DNA from: RBG-16-66-20 sp049651845
GTDB lineage: Bacteria; Pseudomonadota; Gammaproteobacteria; Burkholderiales; SG8-39
DNA length: 36,465 bases
Direction: 5' to 3'
NCBI GenBank assembly: GCA_049651845.1
Contig: JBASCW010000069.1
Location: forward strand, 1 to 36,465
The first letter of the stretch is position 1. Every line of letters begins with the position of its first letter. The notes below the pieces were generated by a model. The model saw only the letters and a list, made by a program, of their open reading frames with translations, did no database searches and was not told where the DNA came from. The translations under genes were made by a program, and so were the position numbers. This document shows, in pieces, positions 26,232-34,925 of the stretch.

Positions 26232-27419
26232 TTACCCGACGGCAGTTGGGGGCGTTTTGTGCGGAATCAAGATCAACGCGAGGGCGGCCGCCGCGAATGC
26301 GGCCCCTGCGGCGAACGTCGTTCCGGCGCCCAGCCGGTCCCAGAGCAGGCCCGCGAGCACGCTGGCGGCAAGCATCGCGACGCCGCTCGCGAGATTGAAG
26401 AAGCCGTAGGCCGTCCCCCGCAGGTCCGCCGGCGCGGCGTCCGCGACCATCGCGGCAAGCACGCCCTGCGTCATACCCATGTGCAGGCCCCAGAGCGCGA
26501 CGCCCGCGGCGACTGCCGCGAGGCCGCCGGCCTGAGCGAGCACGAGGTCGGCGGCGATCAGCAGGCCGAGGCCCCAGGCGAGCAGCTTGCGGTGGCTCAT
26601 GCGGTCGGCCAGCTTGCCGAACGGGTACGCCGAGGCCGCGAACACCACGTTCATCACGATGAGCACGAGCGGCGCCCAGGCATCGGGCAGCCCAAGCTGC
26701 TGCGCGCGCAGGAGGAGAAAGGCCTCGCTGAAGCGCGCCAGCGTGAACACCGCGCCCGCGGCGACGACGAACCAGTAGGCGCCGCCGAGCGAGGCGAGCG
26801 TGGACCAGCGCACCGGATTCACGGGGGCGCCCGCGCGCGCGGCGCCGGCAGGTTCCTCAACCCCCAGCACGAGCAGCAGCACCGCGAGCACGCCCGGGAT
26901 GACCGCGAACCAGAACACGGCGTGGAAATCTCCCGCGAGCGCAATCATCAGGACGATTCCCAGCAGCGGCCCGAGGAAGGCGCCCACCGTGTCGAGCGCC
27001 TGGCGCAGCCCGAACGCCGCGCCGCGGATTTCCGGCGGCGCGAGGTCCGCCACCAGCGCGTCGCGCGGCGCGCCGCGAATGCCCTTGCCGATCCGGTCCA
27101 CGAAGCGCGCGCCGAGCACCAGGGGCACCGTGGTCGCGAGCGCGAACAGCGGCTTGGACAGCGCGCTGAGGCCGTAACCCAGCACCGCCAGCGCCTTGCG
27201 CTTGCCGAGCCAGTCGCTGAGCGCGCCGGAGAACACCTTGACGATCAGCGCGGTGGACTCGGCGATGCCCTCGACGATGCCGACCGCGAGCGCGCTCGCG
27301 CCCAGCGCGCTCACCATGAACACGGGCAGCAGGCTGTGGATCAGCTCGGACGAGATGTCCATGAACATGCTGACGAAGCCCAGCATCCAGATGCTGCGCG
27401 GGATGCCGGTCGCGTGCAT
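26232..27419 (-). CDS. Major facilitator superfamily transporter
   Basis: This 395-residue inner-membrane protein has about 12 hydrophobic segments. The first half carries MFMDISSELIHSLLPVFMV, a Gly-rich loop FVDRIGKGIRGAPRDALVADLAPPEIRG that corresponds to the MFS loop 2-3 signature, and FGLRQALDTVGAFLGPLLG. The second half has YPFGKLADRMSHRK, the equivalent repeat. The start is ATG 27419, the first residue of MHATGIPRSIWMLGF; a longer frame runs back through crcB in another frame. It begins five bases after the crcB stop. The transported compound cannot be inferred; an efflux role is a guess from its neighbours. Confidence 0.85.
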   Translation of the reverse strand: MHATGIPRSIWMLGFVSMFMDISSELIHSLLPVFMVSALGASALAVGIVEGIAESTALIVKVFSGALSDWLGKRKALAVLGYGLSALSKPLFALATTVPLVLGARFVDRIGKGIRGAPRDALVADLAPPEIRGAAFGLRQALDTVGAFLGPLLGIVLMIALAGDFHAVFWFAVIPGVLAVLLLVLGVEEPAGAARAGAPVNPVRWSTLASLGGAYWFVVAAGAVFTLARFSEAFLLLRAQQLGLPDAWAPLVLIVMNVVFAASAYPFGKLADRMSHRKLLAWGLGLLIAADLVLAQAGGLAAVAAGVALWGLHMGMTQGVLAAMVADAAPADLRGTAYGFFNLASGVAMLAASVLAGLLWDRLGAGTTFAAGAAFAAAALALILIPHKTPPTAVG

Positions 27420-27424
27420 CGGGC

Positions 27425-27805
27425 TCAGGAGAGCACGCGGTAGCTGGCAAAACCCAGAAAAGTCGCGAGGATCGAGCCGAACAGATGGGAGCCCGAATGC
27501 AGGATCGCCTCGCCATAGCGGCCGGCCATCAACAATTCCACCGACTCCGCGGAAAACGTCGAGAACGTCGTCAGCGCGCCGAGGAAACCGGTGATGCACA
27601 CCAGTCGCCACTCGGGCGCGATCGAGGCGTTGGCGGAGAAGAAGGCGACGGCGATGCCGATCGCGTAGCCGCCGCCGAGGTTCGCGATGAGGGTGCCGAG
27701 CGGCAGACCGGGCGTCGAGGGATTCAGCCAGGCCGACAGTCCCCAGCGCAGCCACGCACCCAGCACCGCGCCGGCCGCCACTGCGGCGAACCCGGCGGCG
27801 TTCAT
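27425..27805 (-). CDS. crcB: Fluoride channel CrcB/Fluc
   Basis: A 126-residue protein with four membrane helices that assembles as a dual-topology dimer and exports F-. The signature GFLGALTTFSTFSAE (TTFSTF at 79-84) and the N-terminal GAVLGAWLRWGL are present. The usual Asn-x-x-Gly-Ser-Phe is NLGGGY here, so the Ser-Phe pair is replaced. The ATG overlaps the moaE stop (ATGA), so the gene is translationally coupled to moaE and has no leader for a fluoride riboswitch. Confidence 0.92.
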   Translation of the reverse strand: MNAAGFAAVAAGAVLGAWLRWGLSAWLNPSTPGLPLGTLIANLGGGYAIGIAVAFFSANASIAPEWRLVCITGFLGALTTFSTFSAESVELLMAGRYGEAILHSGSHLFGSILATFLGFASYRVLS

Positions 27806-28227
27806 TTCCAGCGCTCGGCGGCCTGGTCGTCCGATACCTTGGCTTCCACCCAGCGCGCGCCGCCGGCGGCCTGCTCCTTCTTCCAGAACGGCGCCTGCGT
27901 CTTCAGGTAGTCCATGATGAACTCGCAGGCGGCAAAGGCGTCACCGCGGTGCGCGCTCGCCACCGCCACCAGCACGATCTGGTCGTTGGGCCTCAGCGCA
28001 CCGTAGCGGTGGATGACGGTGCAGTCCATCACCTGCCAGCGGCCCTTGGCCTCCTCGACGATCTTGCCGATCGCGCGCTCGGTCATGCCCGGGTAGTGCT
28101 CGAGCGTCATCGCCACGTCGCGCACCAGGCCGACGAAGCTGGCGACCGCGCCGATCTTGGGGTTGTTCGATATTGCCTTTACTTCGACCCCCAGATCGAA
28201 ATCTTCTTTTTGAATGCTGACTTTCAT
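27802..28227 (-). CDS. moaE: Molybdopterin synthase large subunit
   Basis: The 141-residue MoaE converts precursor Z (cPMP) to molybdopterin together with thiocarboxylated MoaD. Visible features are the N-terminal ISIQKEDFDLG-like strand, GAVASFVGLVRD, TVIHRYGALRPND, and the active-site Lys region FIMDYLKTQAPFWKKEQ. The length is typical (about 150). The ATG overlaps the moaD stop as ATGA and its own stop overlaps the crcB start. Confidence 0.95.
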   Translation of the reverse strand: MKVSIQKEDFDLGVEVKAISNNPKIGAVASFVGLVRDVAMTLEHYPGMTERAIGKIVEEAKGRWQVMDCTVIHRYGALRPNDQIVLVAVASAHRGDAFAACEFIMDYLKTQAPFWKKEQAAGGARWVEAKVSDDQAAERWK

Positions 28228-28484
28228 CCGCCAGTGACCGGAGGGAAGAACGCAACCTCGTCGCCCGCCTTCACGGCGGCCGCAGGCTGCACCATCTCCT
28301 GATTGACGGCGGATCTCAGGAGCGCCTTGTCCGACAGGGCATTCTCATATTTGCCGCCCCGGGCCCTCAGATGGTTGCGCAGCGCAGCCACGGTGGCGAC
28401 GCCGGCGGGCAGCTCGATCTCCTCGGCGTCCTTGCCGATCTTCTCGCGCAGGCTCGCGAAGTAGAGGATGCGGACTTTGCTCAC
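28224..28484 (-). CDS. moaD: Molybdopterin synthase sulfur carrier subunit
   Basis: This 86-residue ubiquitin-like protein ends in the required Gly-Gly (FFPPVTGG), which is adenylated and thiocarboxylated to give sulfur to MoaE. It begins VSKVRILYFASLREKIG from a GTG that overlaps the moeA stop as GTGA (28481-28484). Longer frames upstream lie inside moeA and were not used. Coupling to both neighbours implies balanced synthesis. Confidence 0.93.
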   Translation of the reverse strand: MSKVRILYFASLREKIGKDAEEIELPAGVATVAALRNHLRARGGKYENALSDKALLRSAVNQEMVQPAAAVKAGDEVAFFPPVTGG

Positions 28485-29686
28485 CAGTACAGCTCCGAAT
28501 AGGGCAGAAAGCGCACGCGCTCGCCGCTGCGGATCGGGCGGCCCGCCGGGTTGTCCACCAGGCCGTCGGCCCAGGCGGTGGAGGTCATCACCGCCGAATC
28601 TTGCGTCGGATAGAGGTCGAGGCCGCCCCGCGCGTTCCATTTTACGCGCAGGAATTCGCGCCGCGCGTCGGGCTCGGGCCAGTCGAAATCGGCGCGCGCA
28701 TCGATGGCTCTGGGTTCGGTTGCCGCATTGCCCTGGGTCTTGAGAAGGAAGGGCCTGACGAAAATCAGGAAGGTCACGAAGCTCGAAACCGGGTTGCCCG
28801 GGAGCCCGATGAAGGCCGCATCGCCGACCCTGCCGAAGGCCAAGGGCCGGCCGGGTTTCATCGCGATCTTCCACATCAGCAGCGATCCTTCGGCCTCCAC
28901 CGCAGGCTTGACGTGGTCCTCGTCGCCGACCGACACGCCGCCGGAGGTCACGATGACGTCGTTCTCCTGAGCCGCCGTTCGCAGAACCCGCCGGGTCTCA
29001 TCGAGCCTGTCCGGCACGATGCCGTAGTCGTGCACTTCGCAGTCGAAAGCGCGTGCGAGGCCATTCAGCGTGAAGCGGTTGGAGTTGTAGATCCGGCCCG
29101 GCGCGAGCGGCTCGCCCGGCATCACCAGCTCGTCGCCGGTGAAGAACAGGCCGAGGCGCAGCTTGCGGTAAACCGGCAGCGTCTTGATGCCGACTGAAGC
29201 GGCGAGCCCGGTGTCCTGCGGCAGCAGCCGCTTGCCCGCGGCGAGGACCTGGCCGCCCTTGCGGATATCGCTGCCGGCAGTCCGGATCCATTCGGCAGGC
29301 TTGGGAATCTTCTTTATCGTGACTTCATCTTTCTCAAGAACGCAAAATTCCTGCATCACGACGGCGTCGGCACCCGCCGGAACGGGTGCCCCCGTGAATA
29401 TTCGCGCCGCAGCGCCTGCCTCCAGCGGCTTTCCGACCGATCCGGCGGGAATGCGCTGCGCCACCCGCAACTTCGTATTCGAGGCCTTCAGGTCCGCCAG
29501 ACGAACCGCGTAGCCGTCCATGGCGCTGTTGTCCATCGGTGGCACGTCCATCGCCGAGGTCTGCGCCCGCGCGAGCACGCGCCCCGAGGCTTCCAGCGTC
29601 GGCACCTGCTCGACTTCGGCGACCGGCTTCGCGCCCGCGAGCAGCTGCGCGAGCGCGTCGTCTACCGAGAGCAGACCCTGGTTCAC
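28481..29686 (-). CDS. moeA: Molybdopterin molybdenumtransferase
   Basis: This 401-residue enzyme inserts molybdate (or tungstate) into adenylylated molybdopterin. Motifs in order: PPMDNSAMDGYAVR, RIFTGAPVPAGADAVVMQE, GSDIRKGGQVLAAG, FFTGDELVMPGEPLAPGRIYNSN, VTSGGVSVGDEDHV, MKPGRPLAFG and GLPGNPVSSFVTF. The length is typical. GTG start at 29686 overlaps the mobB stop as GTGA. A short AT-richer patch (29300-29350) codes for a variable loop. With tungstate-import genes upstream on the same strand, the metal loaded could be W as well as Mo. Confidence 0.95.
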   Translation of the reverse strand: MNQGLLSVDDALAQLLAGAKPVAEVEQVPTLEASGRVLARAQTSAMDVPPMDNSAMDGYAVRLADLKASNTKLRVAQRIPAGSVGKPLEAGAAARIFTGAPVPAGADAVVMQEFCVLEKDEVTIKKIPKPAEWIRTAGSDIRKGGQVLAAGKRLLPQDTGLAASVGIKTLPVYRKLRLGLFFTGDELVMPGEPLAPGRIYNSNRFTLNGLARAFDCEVHDYGIVPDRLDETRRVLRTAAQENDVIVTSGGVSVGDEDHVKPAVEAEGSLLMWKIAMKPGRPLAFGRVGDAAFIGLPGNPVSSFVTFLIFVRPFLLKTQGNAATEPRAIDARADFDWPEPDARREFLRVKWNARGGLDLYPTQDSAVMTSTAWADGLVDNPAGRPIRSGERVRFLPYSELYW

Positions 29687-30177
29687 GCGAGCTTCTGGTG
29701 CTTGACGATGAACTCGGCGATCGCCGCCGCATCGTTCAAATCGAGCAGAGGCAACCGGGTCTCCACCTTCACATCGCTCGCCACCGCCACGATGTGCGGG
29801 TCGTTCGGATGCAGCAGGCCCTCGCCAGTCTCGGCGCGCCAGACTTCCAGCTTGGGGATCGGCGCGAACTTGAAGCCTTCGACGATCAGCAGGTCGCAGG
29901 GTGCGAGGTGCTTCACCTGCTGGTCGAACGAAGGCTCGGGCGCGCCGCGCAGCTCGTGCATCAGCACCCAGCGCCGCGACGAGGTGACGAGAATCTCCGT
30001 CGCGCCGGCCTGGCGGTGGCGGTACGAGTCCTTGCCCTCCTTGTCCACGTCGAAGGTGTGGTGCGCGTGCTTGACGAGCGAGACGCGCAGCCCGCGCTTC
30101 ACGAACAGCGGGATGAGCTTCTCGATGAGCGTGGTCTTGCCGCTGCCGGACCAGCCCGCAAACCCGAAGGTTTTCAA
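29683..30177 (-). CDS. mobB: Molybdopterin-guanine dinucleotide biosynthesis adapter protein
   Basis: A P-loop protein of 164 residues. The Walker A is GWSGSGKTT at 8-16; KHAHHTFDVDKEGKDSYRHRQAGA is the conserved MobB stretch, and LLIVEGFKFAPIPKLEVWR carries the Walker B-like Glu. It binds GTP and assists MobA in making the dinucleotide cofactor. No mobA is in the window. The start is a TTG at 30177; the nearby ATG upstream is out of frame. It follows arsS after 44 bases that contain a hairpin. Confidence 0.92.
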   Translation of the reverse strand: MKTFGFAGWSGSGKTTLIEKLIPLFVKRGLRVSLVKHAHHTFDVDKEGKDSYRHRQAGATEILVTSSRRWVLMHELRGAPEPSFDQQVKHLAPCDLLIVEGFKFAPIPKLEVWRAETGEGLLHPNDPHIVAVASDVKVETRLPLLDLNDAAAIAEFIVKHQKLA

Positions 30178-30200
30178 TCCCAGCCGAAGTTCTTCATGGA

Positions 30201-30220
30201 ATTGCGGACTTTACCGCAAT
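30201..30220. repeat. Perfect inverted repeat between arsS and mobB
   Basis: ATTGCGG and CCGCAAT form a 7-bp stem around a six-base loop, starting two bases after the arsS stop. No T-run follows on the reverse strand, so it is not a standard terminator. It could be an RNA processing or stability element, or a protein-binding dyad. Confidence 0.5.
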
Positions 30221-30221
30221 G

Positions 30222-31240
<1,019 letters not shown>

Positions 31241-31244
<4 letters not shown>

Positions 31245-31576
31245 AGGACCATCTTCTTGAGGTGGTTCTGCATCTGCACCGAGTGCACTAGCGTGATGCC
31301 TGCCTGCATGGCCGCGGCCACGTGCACCGCCTCCATCATCTGCTCCGGGTTCGCCCCGGTCTCCAGGCACTGCGTCGTGTAGGCGTCGATGCAGTAGGGG
31401 CATTTCTGCGCGTGCGACACCGCGAGCGCGATCAGCGCCTTCTCGCGCCTCGTGAGCGCGCCGTCGGTGCCGGTGGCGTTGCCGTAATACTTGAAGAAGT
31501 CGTCGGCGAGCGCCTTGGCGTGCTCGCCGATGCCGCCGAATTTCTTCAGGTCTGCCGATTCGTAGTAGCTGCTCAT
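31241..31576 (-). CDS. Arsenosugar-associated carboxymuconolactone decarboxylase-like (AhpD-like) protein
   Basis: A 111-residue AhpD-fold protein with the redox motif CPYC (Cys59, Cys62) in SHAQKCPYCIDAYTTQCLETG, and a later EAVHVAAAMQAG. A small subfamily of this type accompanies arsS and is called peroxidase-like; a thiol-based redox role is likely but not proven. It starts at ATG 31576, 30 bases after the phosphoesterase-like gene, and its stop overlaps the arsS TTG. Confidence 0.85.
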
Positions 31577-31606
31577 GGAAATCCCCGGTGAAATGCTGCA
31601 GAGAGT

Positions 31607-32560
31607 CTAAACGCTTTGCTGCAGCCGGTAATCCGGGCCGTTCGCGATCCGGTCGAAGTAGGACTGCCAGGCCGGCGAGCCTTCCGGCCAATTCCTCAGG
31701 AAATCCCGCTCCCAGCGCGGTGCGTCGTAGTCGACCGCCAACGAGTCGATCGCGACGCCGTCCAGCTCGCAACCGTACAGGGGCGCATGAGGAGAGGGCC
31801 CGGTGCCGATACGCGTGAGGATGCCGAAGCGCGAGCCCTGCGCATTCGGCATCCCGGCCGCGCCATTGTTTGCCACGAGCTTCGGGCCGTGGAAATCGAA
31901 GCGGCGCGTCGCCGGCAGACAGGTATGCGAGCTCGCGAAGACGTCGACGTTCGCTTCCTCGAACGCCTCGGCGCGCCAGGTATCCTCGCCGGGATCGTCG
32001 AGCAGCGTAGCATCGAAGCGCCAGCCCGCCAGGGACTCCGCATCGCCGTGCACGATGCCGACGCGAACACCACCCACCCTGTAGCGCGCCACCATGGGCA
32101 ACCCTTGCAGGTGCGCGAGCAGATCCGCGTGCCGCGCCGCCGTCCGCTTCAAGGCGGCGTGGATCTGGTTCGAGCGCTCGACGACGCCCTGCTCCACCCT
32201 CGCCGGATAGGCGCAGCCGCAGCCCGCAGCCGCCGAGGCCTCGCCGAGCTCAGCCTCGACGTTGCCAAGGATGGCGTCGTGGCGCAGCACGCGCTCGTTG
32301 ATTGCGCGGAAGCCCGCATCGTCCACGTTGAACCAGTTGAAGTCGCCGTTGAAGCACAAGGTCACCGGCCCGGATTCGGCGGCGGCCATCGCCTCGACTG
32401 CCTCGAGCGCCTGCAGGTTGCCGTACAGGCCGCCGACCACGTACAGGACCTCGGCGCGCCGCTCGGGCGCCTGTGCGAGCGCGCCAGGCCCGTAGCGGTA
32501 GCGCAGCGGGCAGGACCGGCCAGGTGCGTTCACGGACGAGGATTCGCTTCGGGGGCGCAA
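31607..32560 (-). CDS. Metallophosphoesterase-like protein with degenerate first metal motif
   Basis: A 317-residue protein laid out like a calcineurin-type phosphoesterase: GLYGNLQAL (44-52), CFNGDFNWFN, ILGNVEAEL, VGIVHGDAESL and a late SSHTCLP. The second (GD), third (GN-x-E), HGD and His motifs are seen, but the first motif, normally D-x-H-G-N, reads GLYGN: the metal-binding Asp and His are Gly44 and Tyr46. Activity is therefore uncertain. CPLRYRYG near residue 17 and a Cys pair (CGCAY) further on are other marks. The start TTG 32560 follows AAAAGG; GTG 32533 is an alternative (308 residues). It precedes the arsS pair, so a role in arsenosugar metabolism is guessed from position only. Confidence 0.75.
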   Translation of the reverse strand: MRPRSESSSVNAPGRSCPLRYRYGPGALAQAPERRAEVLYVVGGLYGNLQALEAVEAMAAAESGPVTLCFNGDFNWFNVDDAGFRAINERVLRHDAILGNVEAELGEASAAAGCGCAYPARVEQGVVERSNQIHAALKRTAARHADLLAHLQGLPMVARYRVGGVRVGIVHGDAESLAGWRFDATLLDDPGEDTWRAEAFEEANVDVFASSHTCLPATRRFDFHGPKLVANNGAAGMPNAQGSRFGILTRIGTGPSPHAPLYGCELDGVAIDSLAVDYDAPRWERDFLRNWPEGSPAWQSYFDRIANGPDYRLQQSV

Positions 32561-32592
32561 GATTGCCTTTTGTCGCGGGAGCGACGATCCGC

Positions 32593-33351
32593 TTACACCA
32601 GAACCATCTTGCCGCCGGCGACCGCCAGGACCAGCGCGAGCAGCCGCCGGATGCGCGGATTGGCGAAGCGGCGGCTGCCATATTCCGCGCCCGCGTAACC
32701 GCCCGCGAGCACCGCGCCCATCAGCCACCAGACATAATCGGGCGGCAGGGCGGGATTCATTGCGAATCCGGCTGCGAGCCCGGCGATCGAATTGACCAGG
32801 ATGAATGGCGCCGCGACCGCGGAGGTCTGCTTGGTTCCCGCCCAGCCGCAGAGCAGCAGCAAGGGGCTGAGGAAGATGCCGCCCCCCACCCCGGTGAGTC
32901 CCGACAGCACCCCGAGCGCGGCGCCGATGACTATCGCGGACAGCTTCGGGAAGGGACGCTGGGTACGCAGCTCATCACCGGCGCGGGCGCTCCACCAGAG
33001 CTGCCAGCCGGCATAGAGCAGCACCAGCCCGACCAGGATCTTGTAGGCGGCTCCCGGCAGCGTGATGGCGCCGCCCACATAGGCGGCCGGGATCGATGCC
33101 ACGGCGAACGGCCAGAACAGTCCCCAGCGAAAGTGCCCGGCGCGCCAGAACTTGTAGGTCGCCAGCGCCGAGACCAGCACGTTGAGCTGCAACGCCGCCG
33201 GGCGCATCTCGGCCGGCGCGACGCCGGCCAGCGCCATGGCCGCGATGTAGGCCGAGGCGCCGCCGTGGCCGACCGAGGCATACAGGAACGCGGCCACCAG
33301 CACGCCGGCGGCGAGCATCACGATGAGCGACGAATCCATGGCGTGCGTCAT
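32593..33351 (-). CDS. TauE/SafE-family sulfite exporter-like permease
   Basis: A 252-residue inner-membrane protein with about eight hydrophobic segments in two related halves. The conserved loops ASVGHGGASAYIAAMAL and GLTGVGGGIFLSPLLLL are the paired family motifs; PAALQLNVLVSALATYKF and FILVNSIAGLAAG are also typical. Members export sulfite, sulfoacetate or other small anions. Two ATG codons are in frame (33351 and 33339), neither with a good ribosome site. It lies 45 bases after tupA and 32 before the phosphoesterase-like gene. The substrate is not determined. Confidence 0.85.
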   Translation of the reverse strand: MTHAMDSSLIVMLAAGVLVAAFLYASVGHGGASAYIAAMALAGVAPAEMRPAALQLNVLVSALATYKFWRAGHFRWGLFWPFAVASIPAAYVGGAITLPGAAYKILVGLVLLYAGWQLWWSARAGDELRTQRPFPKLSAIVIGAALGVLSGLTGVGGGIFLSPLLLLCGWAGTKQTSAVAAPFILVNSIAGLAAGFAMNPALPPDYVWWLMGAVLAGGYAGAEYGSRRFANPRIRRLLALVLAVAGGKMVLV

Positions 33352-33396
33352 ATACCATGGAACGCAATCGCGCGATCGGCGCCAATCGCCCTTGAT

Positions 33397-34197
33397 CTAC
33401 CTCGCGTTCCGGAAGAAGAGCTGCTCGCCGCCGATCTTGTAATCCGCGATCGCCTTCTGGCCTTCCGGCGAGATCACCCAGTCAACGAAGGCCTGGCCCA
33501 TGTCCTTCTTGACGTGCGGGTGCCTGGCGGGGTTGACGAGGATCACGCCGTACTGGTTGAACAGCCGCTGGTCGCCCTCCACCGAGATCACGAGGTCGGC
33601 GCGGTTCTTGAAAGAAAGCCAGGTGCCGCGGTCGGTGAGCGCATAGGCGTTCATCCCCGCGGCCGCGTTCAGCGTCTGGCCCATGCCCGAGCCGGTGTCG
33701 CGGTACCAGGGCCCCTTGTCTTTGGCGATGTCGATGCCGGCGGCCTTCCAGAGCTCGAGTTCCGCGAAGTGCGTACCGCTCTTGTCGCCGCGCGAGGCGA
33801 ATGGCGCCTGCGCGGCCTTGATCTCCTGTAGCGCGGCGACGATGTCCTTGGTGCCGCCCACTTTCGCCGGATCGGACTTCGGCCCGACCAGCACGAAGTC
33901 GTTGTACATCACCTCGAAGCGCTTGACGCCGTAGCCCTCGGCGACGAACTTCTCCTCGAGCGGCCTGGCGTGCACGAACACCACGTCGGCGTCGCCGCGC
34001 CTGCCCATGTCGAGCGACTGGCCCGTGCCCAGGGCGACCACCCTCACCTGGAACGCGGCCTTGCGCTCGAAGATGGGCAACAGGTGCTTGAACAGGCCCG
34101 ACTGCTCGGTCGAGGTCGTGGAAGCCACTGTAATGAAGGCTTGTTGCGCTTCAATCGAAAAGGAAAAAAACAACGAAAGCGCCAGCAAGAATCTCAT
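33397..34197 (-). CDS. tupA: Tungstate ABC transporter substrate-binding protein
   Basis: A periplasmic oxyanion binder of 266 residues. It has a signal peptide (MRFLLALSLFFSFSIEAQQ) and then the Tup-type ligand motif ASTTSTEQSGL at 25-35, unlike the ModA N-terminus. RGDKSGTH, GTGQSLDMGRRGDADVVFVHA, and RDTGSGMGQTLNAA are further conserved stretches. TupA proteins bind tungstate far more tightly than molybdate. The ATG at 34197 shares its A with the tupC stop (TGATG); a frame extending 28 codons upstream lies within tupC and was rejected. The operon order is tupB-tupC-tupA, with the binder last. Confidence 0.88.
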   Translation of the reverse strand: MRFLLALSLFFSFSIEAQQAFITVASTTSTEQSGLFKHLLPIFERKAAFQVRVVALGTGQSLDMGRRGDADVVFVHARPLEEKFVAEGYGVKRFEVMYNDFVLVGPKSDPAKVGGTKDIVAALQEIKAAQAPFASRGDKSGTHFAELELWKAAGIDIAKDKGPWYRDTGSGMGQTLNAAAGMNAYALTDRGTWLSFKNRADLVISVEGDQRLFNQYGVILVNPARHPHVKKDMGQAFVDWVISPEGQKAIADYKIGGEQLFFRNAR

Positions 34198-34925
34198 CAA
34201 ACCCAGGGAAGCTCTCCTCTTATGAATGCCATCGCTTCTGGAGAAGTTGGTTGCTTGAAGAACCGATCGACCGCGACGCACTCCACCAGGCGCCCCTGGT
34301 GAATGAACAGCACCTCGTCGCCCAGGCGCCGCGCCTGGCCGAGGTTGTGCGTCGACATCACGATCTTGGTGCCCGACGCATCGAAGGCCTTGATCACGTT
34401 CTCGATCTCGCGCGCCGCGCCGGGATCCAGGTTCGCGGTCGGCTCGTCGAGGAACAGCACTTCCGGGTGCAGCGCCCAGGCGCGCGCGAGCGCCAGGCGC
34501 TGCTGCTCGCCGCCGGAAAGCACGCGCGCAGGCCGGTGCGCGATCTCGAGAAGGCCCACCTCGCGCAAGGCTTCCCTGGCCTGCGCCTCCCGCTCCGCGG
34601 CCGGCACGCGCGCGAGTTCCAGCGCATACAGGATGTTGTCGAGCGCAGAACGGCGCAGCATCACCGGCCGCTGGAATACCATCGCCTGCCCGCGTCGCAC
34701 GCGCTCCGCGTCCTGCGAGCCCCAGCCGATCGAGCCTGCGCTCGGCTGCAGCAGCCCGTGCATCAGGCGCATCAGCACGCTCTTGCCCGCGCCGTTGGCG
34801 CCGAGGATGATCGTCGCCGGCCCGGCGGCAATCTGCGCAGAGATTCCGTGGATGATGTCGCGCGCGCCCGCGGCGAAGCGCACGTCGCGAAGGTCCAGCG
34901 GCAGGATGCTTCCGGACCCGGTCAT
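34197..34925 (-). CDS. tupC: Tungstate ABC transporter ATP-binding protein
   Basis: A 242-residue ABC ATPase with Walker A GANGAGKS, Q-loop VFQRPVML, signature LSGGEQQRLALARA, Walker B VLFLDEPTANLD and switch STHNLGQARRLGDEVLFIHQG. It powers oxyanion import from the cytoplasmic side. The ATG at 34925 shares one base with the tupB stop (TGATG), and the stop shares one with tupA, so all three genes are coupled. A TTG one codon upstream is in frame but less likely. Confidence 0.92.
   Translation of the reverse strand: MTGSGSILPLDLRDVRFAAGARDIIHGISAQIAAGPATIILGANGAGKSVLMRLMHGLLQPSAGSIGWGSQDAERVRRGQAMVFQRPVMLRRSALDNILYALELARVPAAEREAQAREALREVGLLEIAHRPARVLSGGEQQRLALARAWALHPEVLFLDEPTANLDPGAAREIENVIKAFDASGTKIVMSTHNLGQARRLGDEVLFIHQGRLVECVAVDRFFKQPTSPEAMAFIRGELPWV

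Noticed and set aside
27802..27830. Fluoride riboswitch before crcB
   Set aside because: The crcB start overlaps the moaE stop, and the upstream bases are moaE coding sequence.
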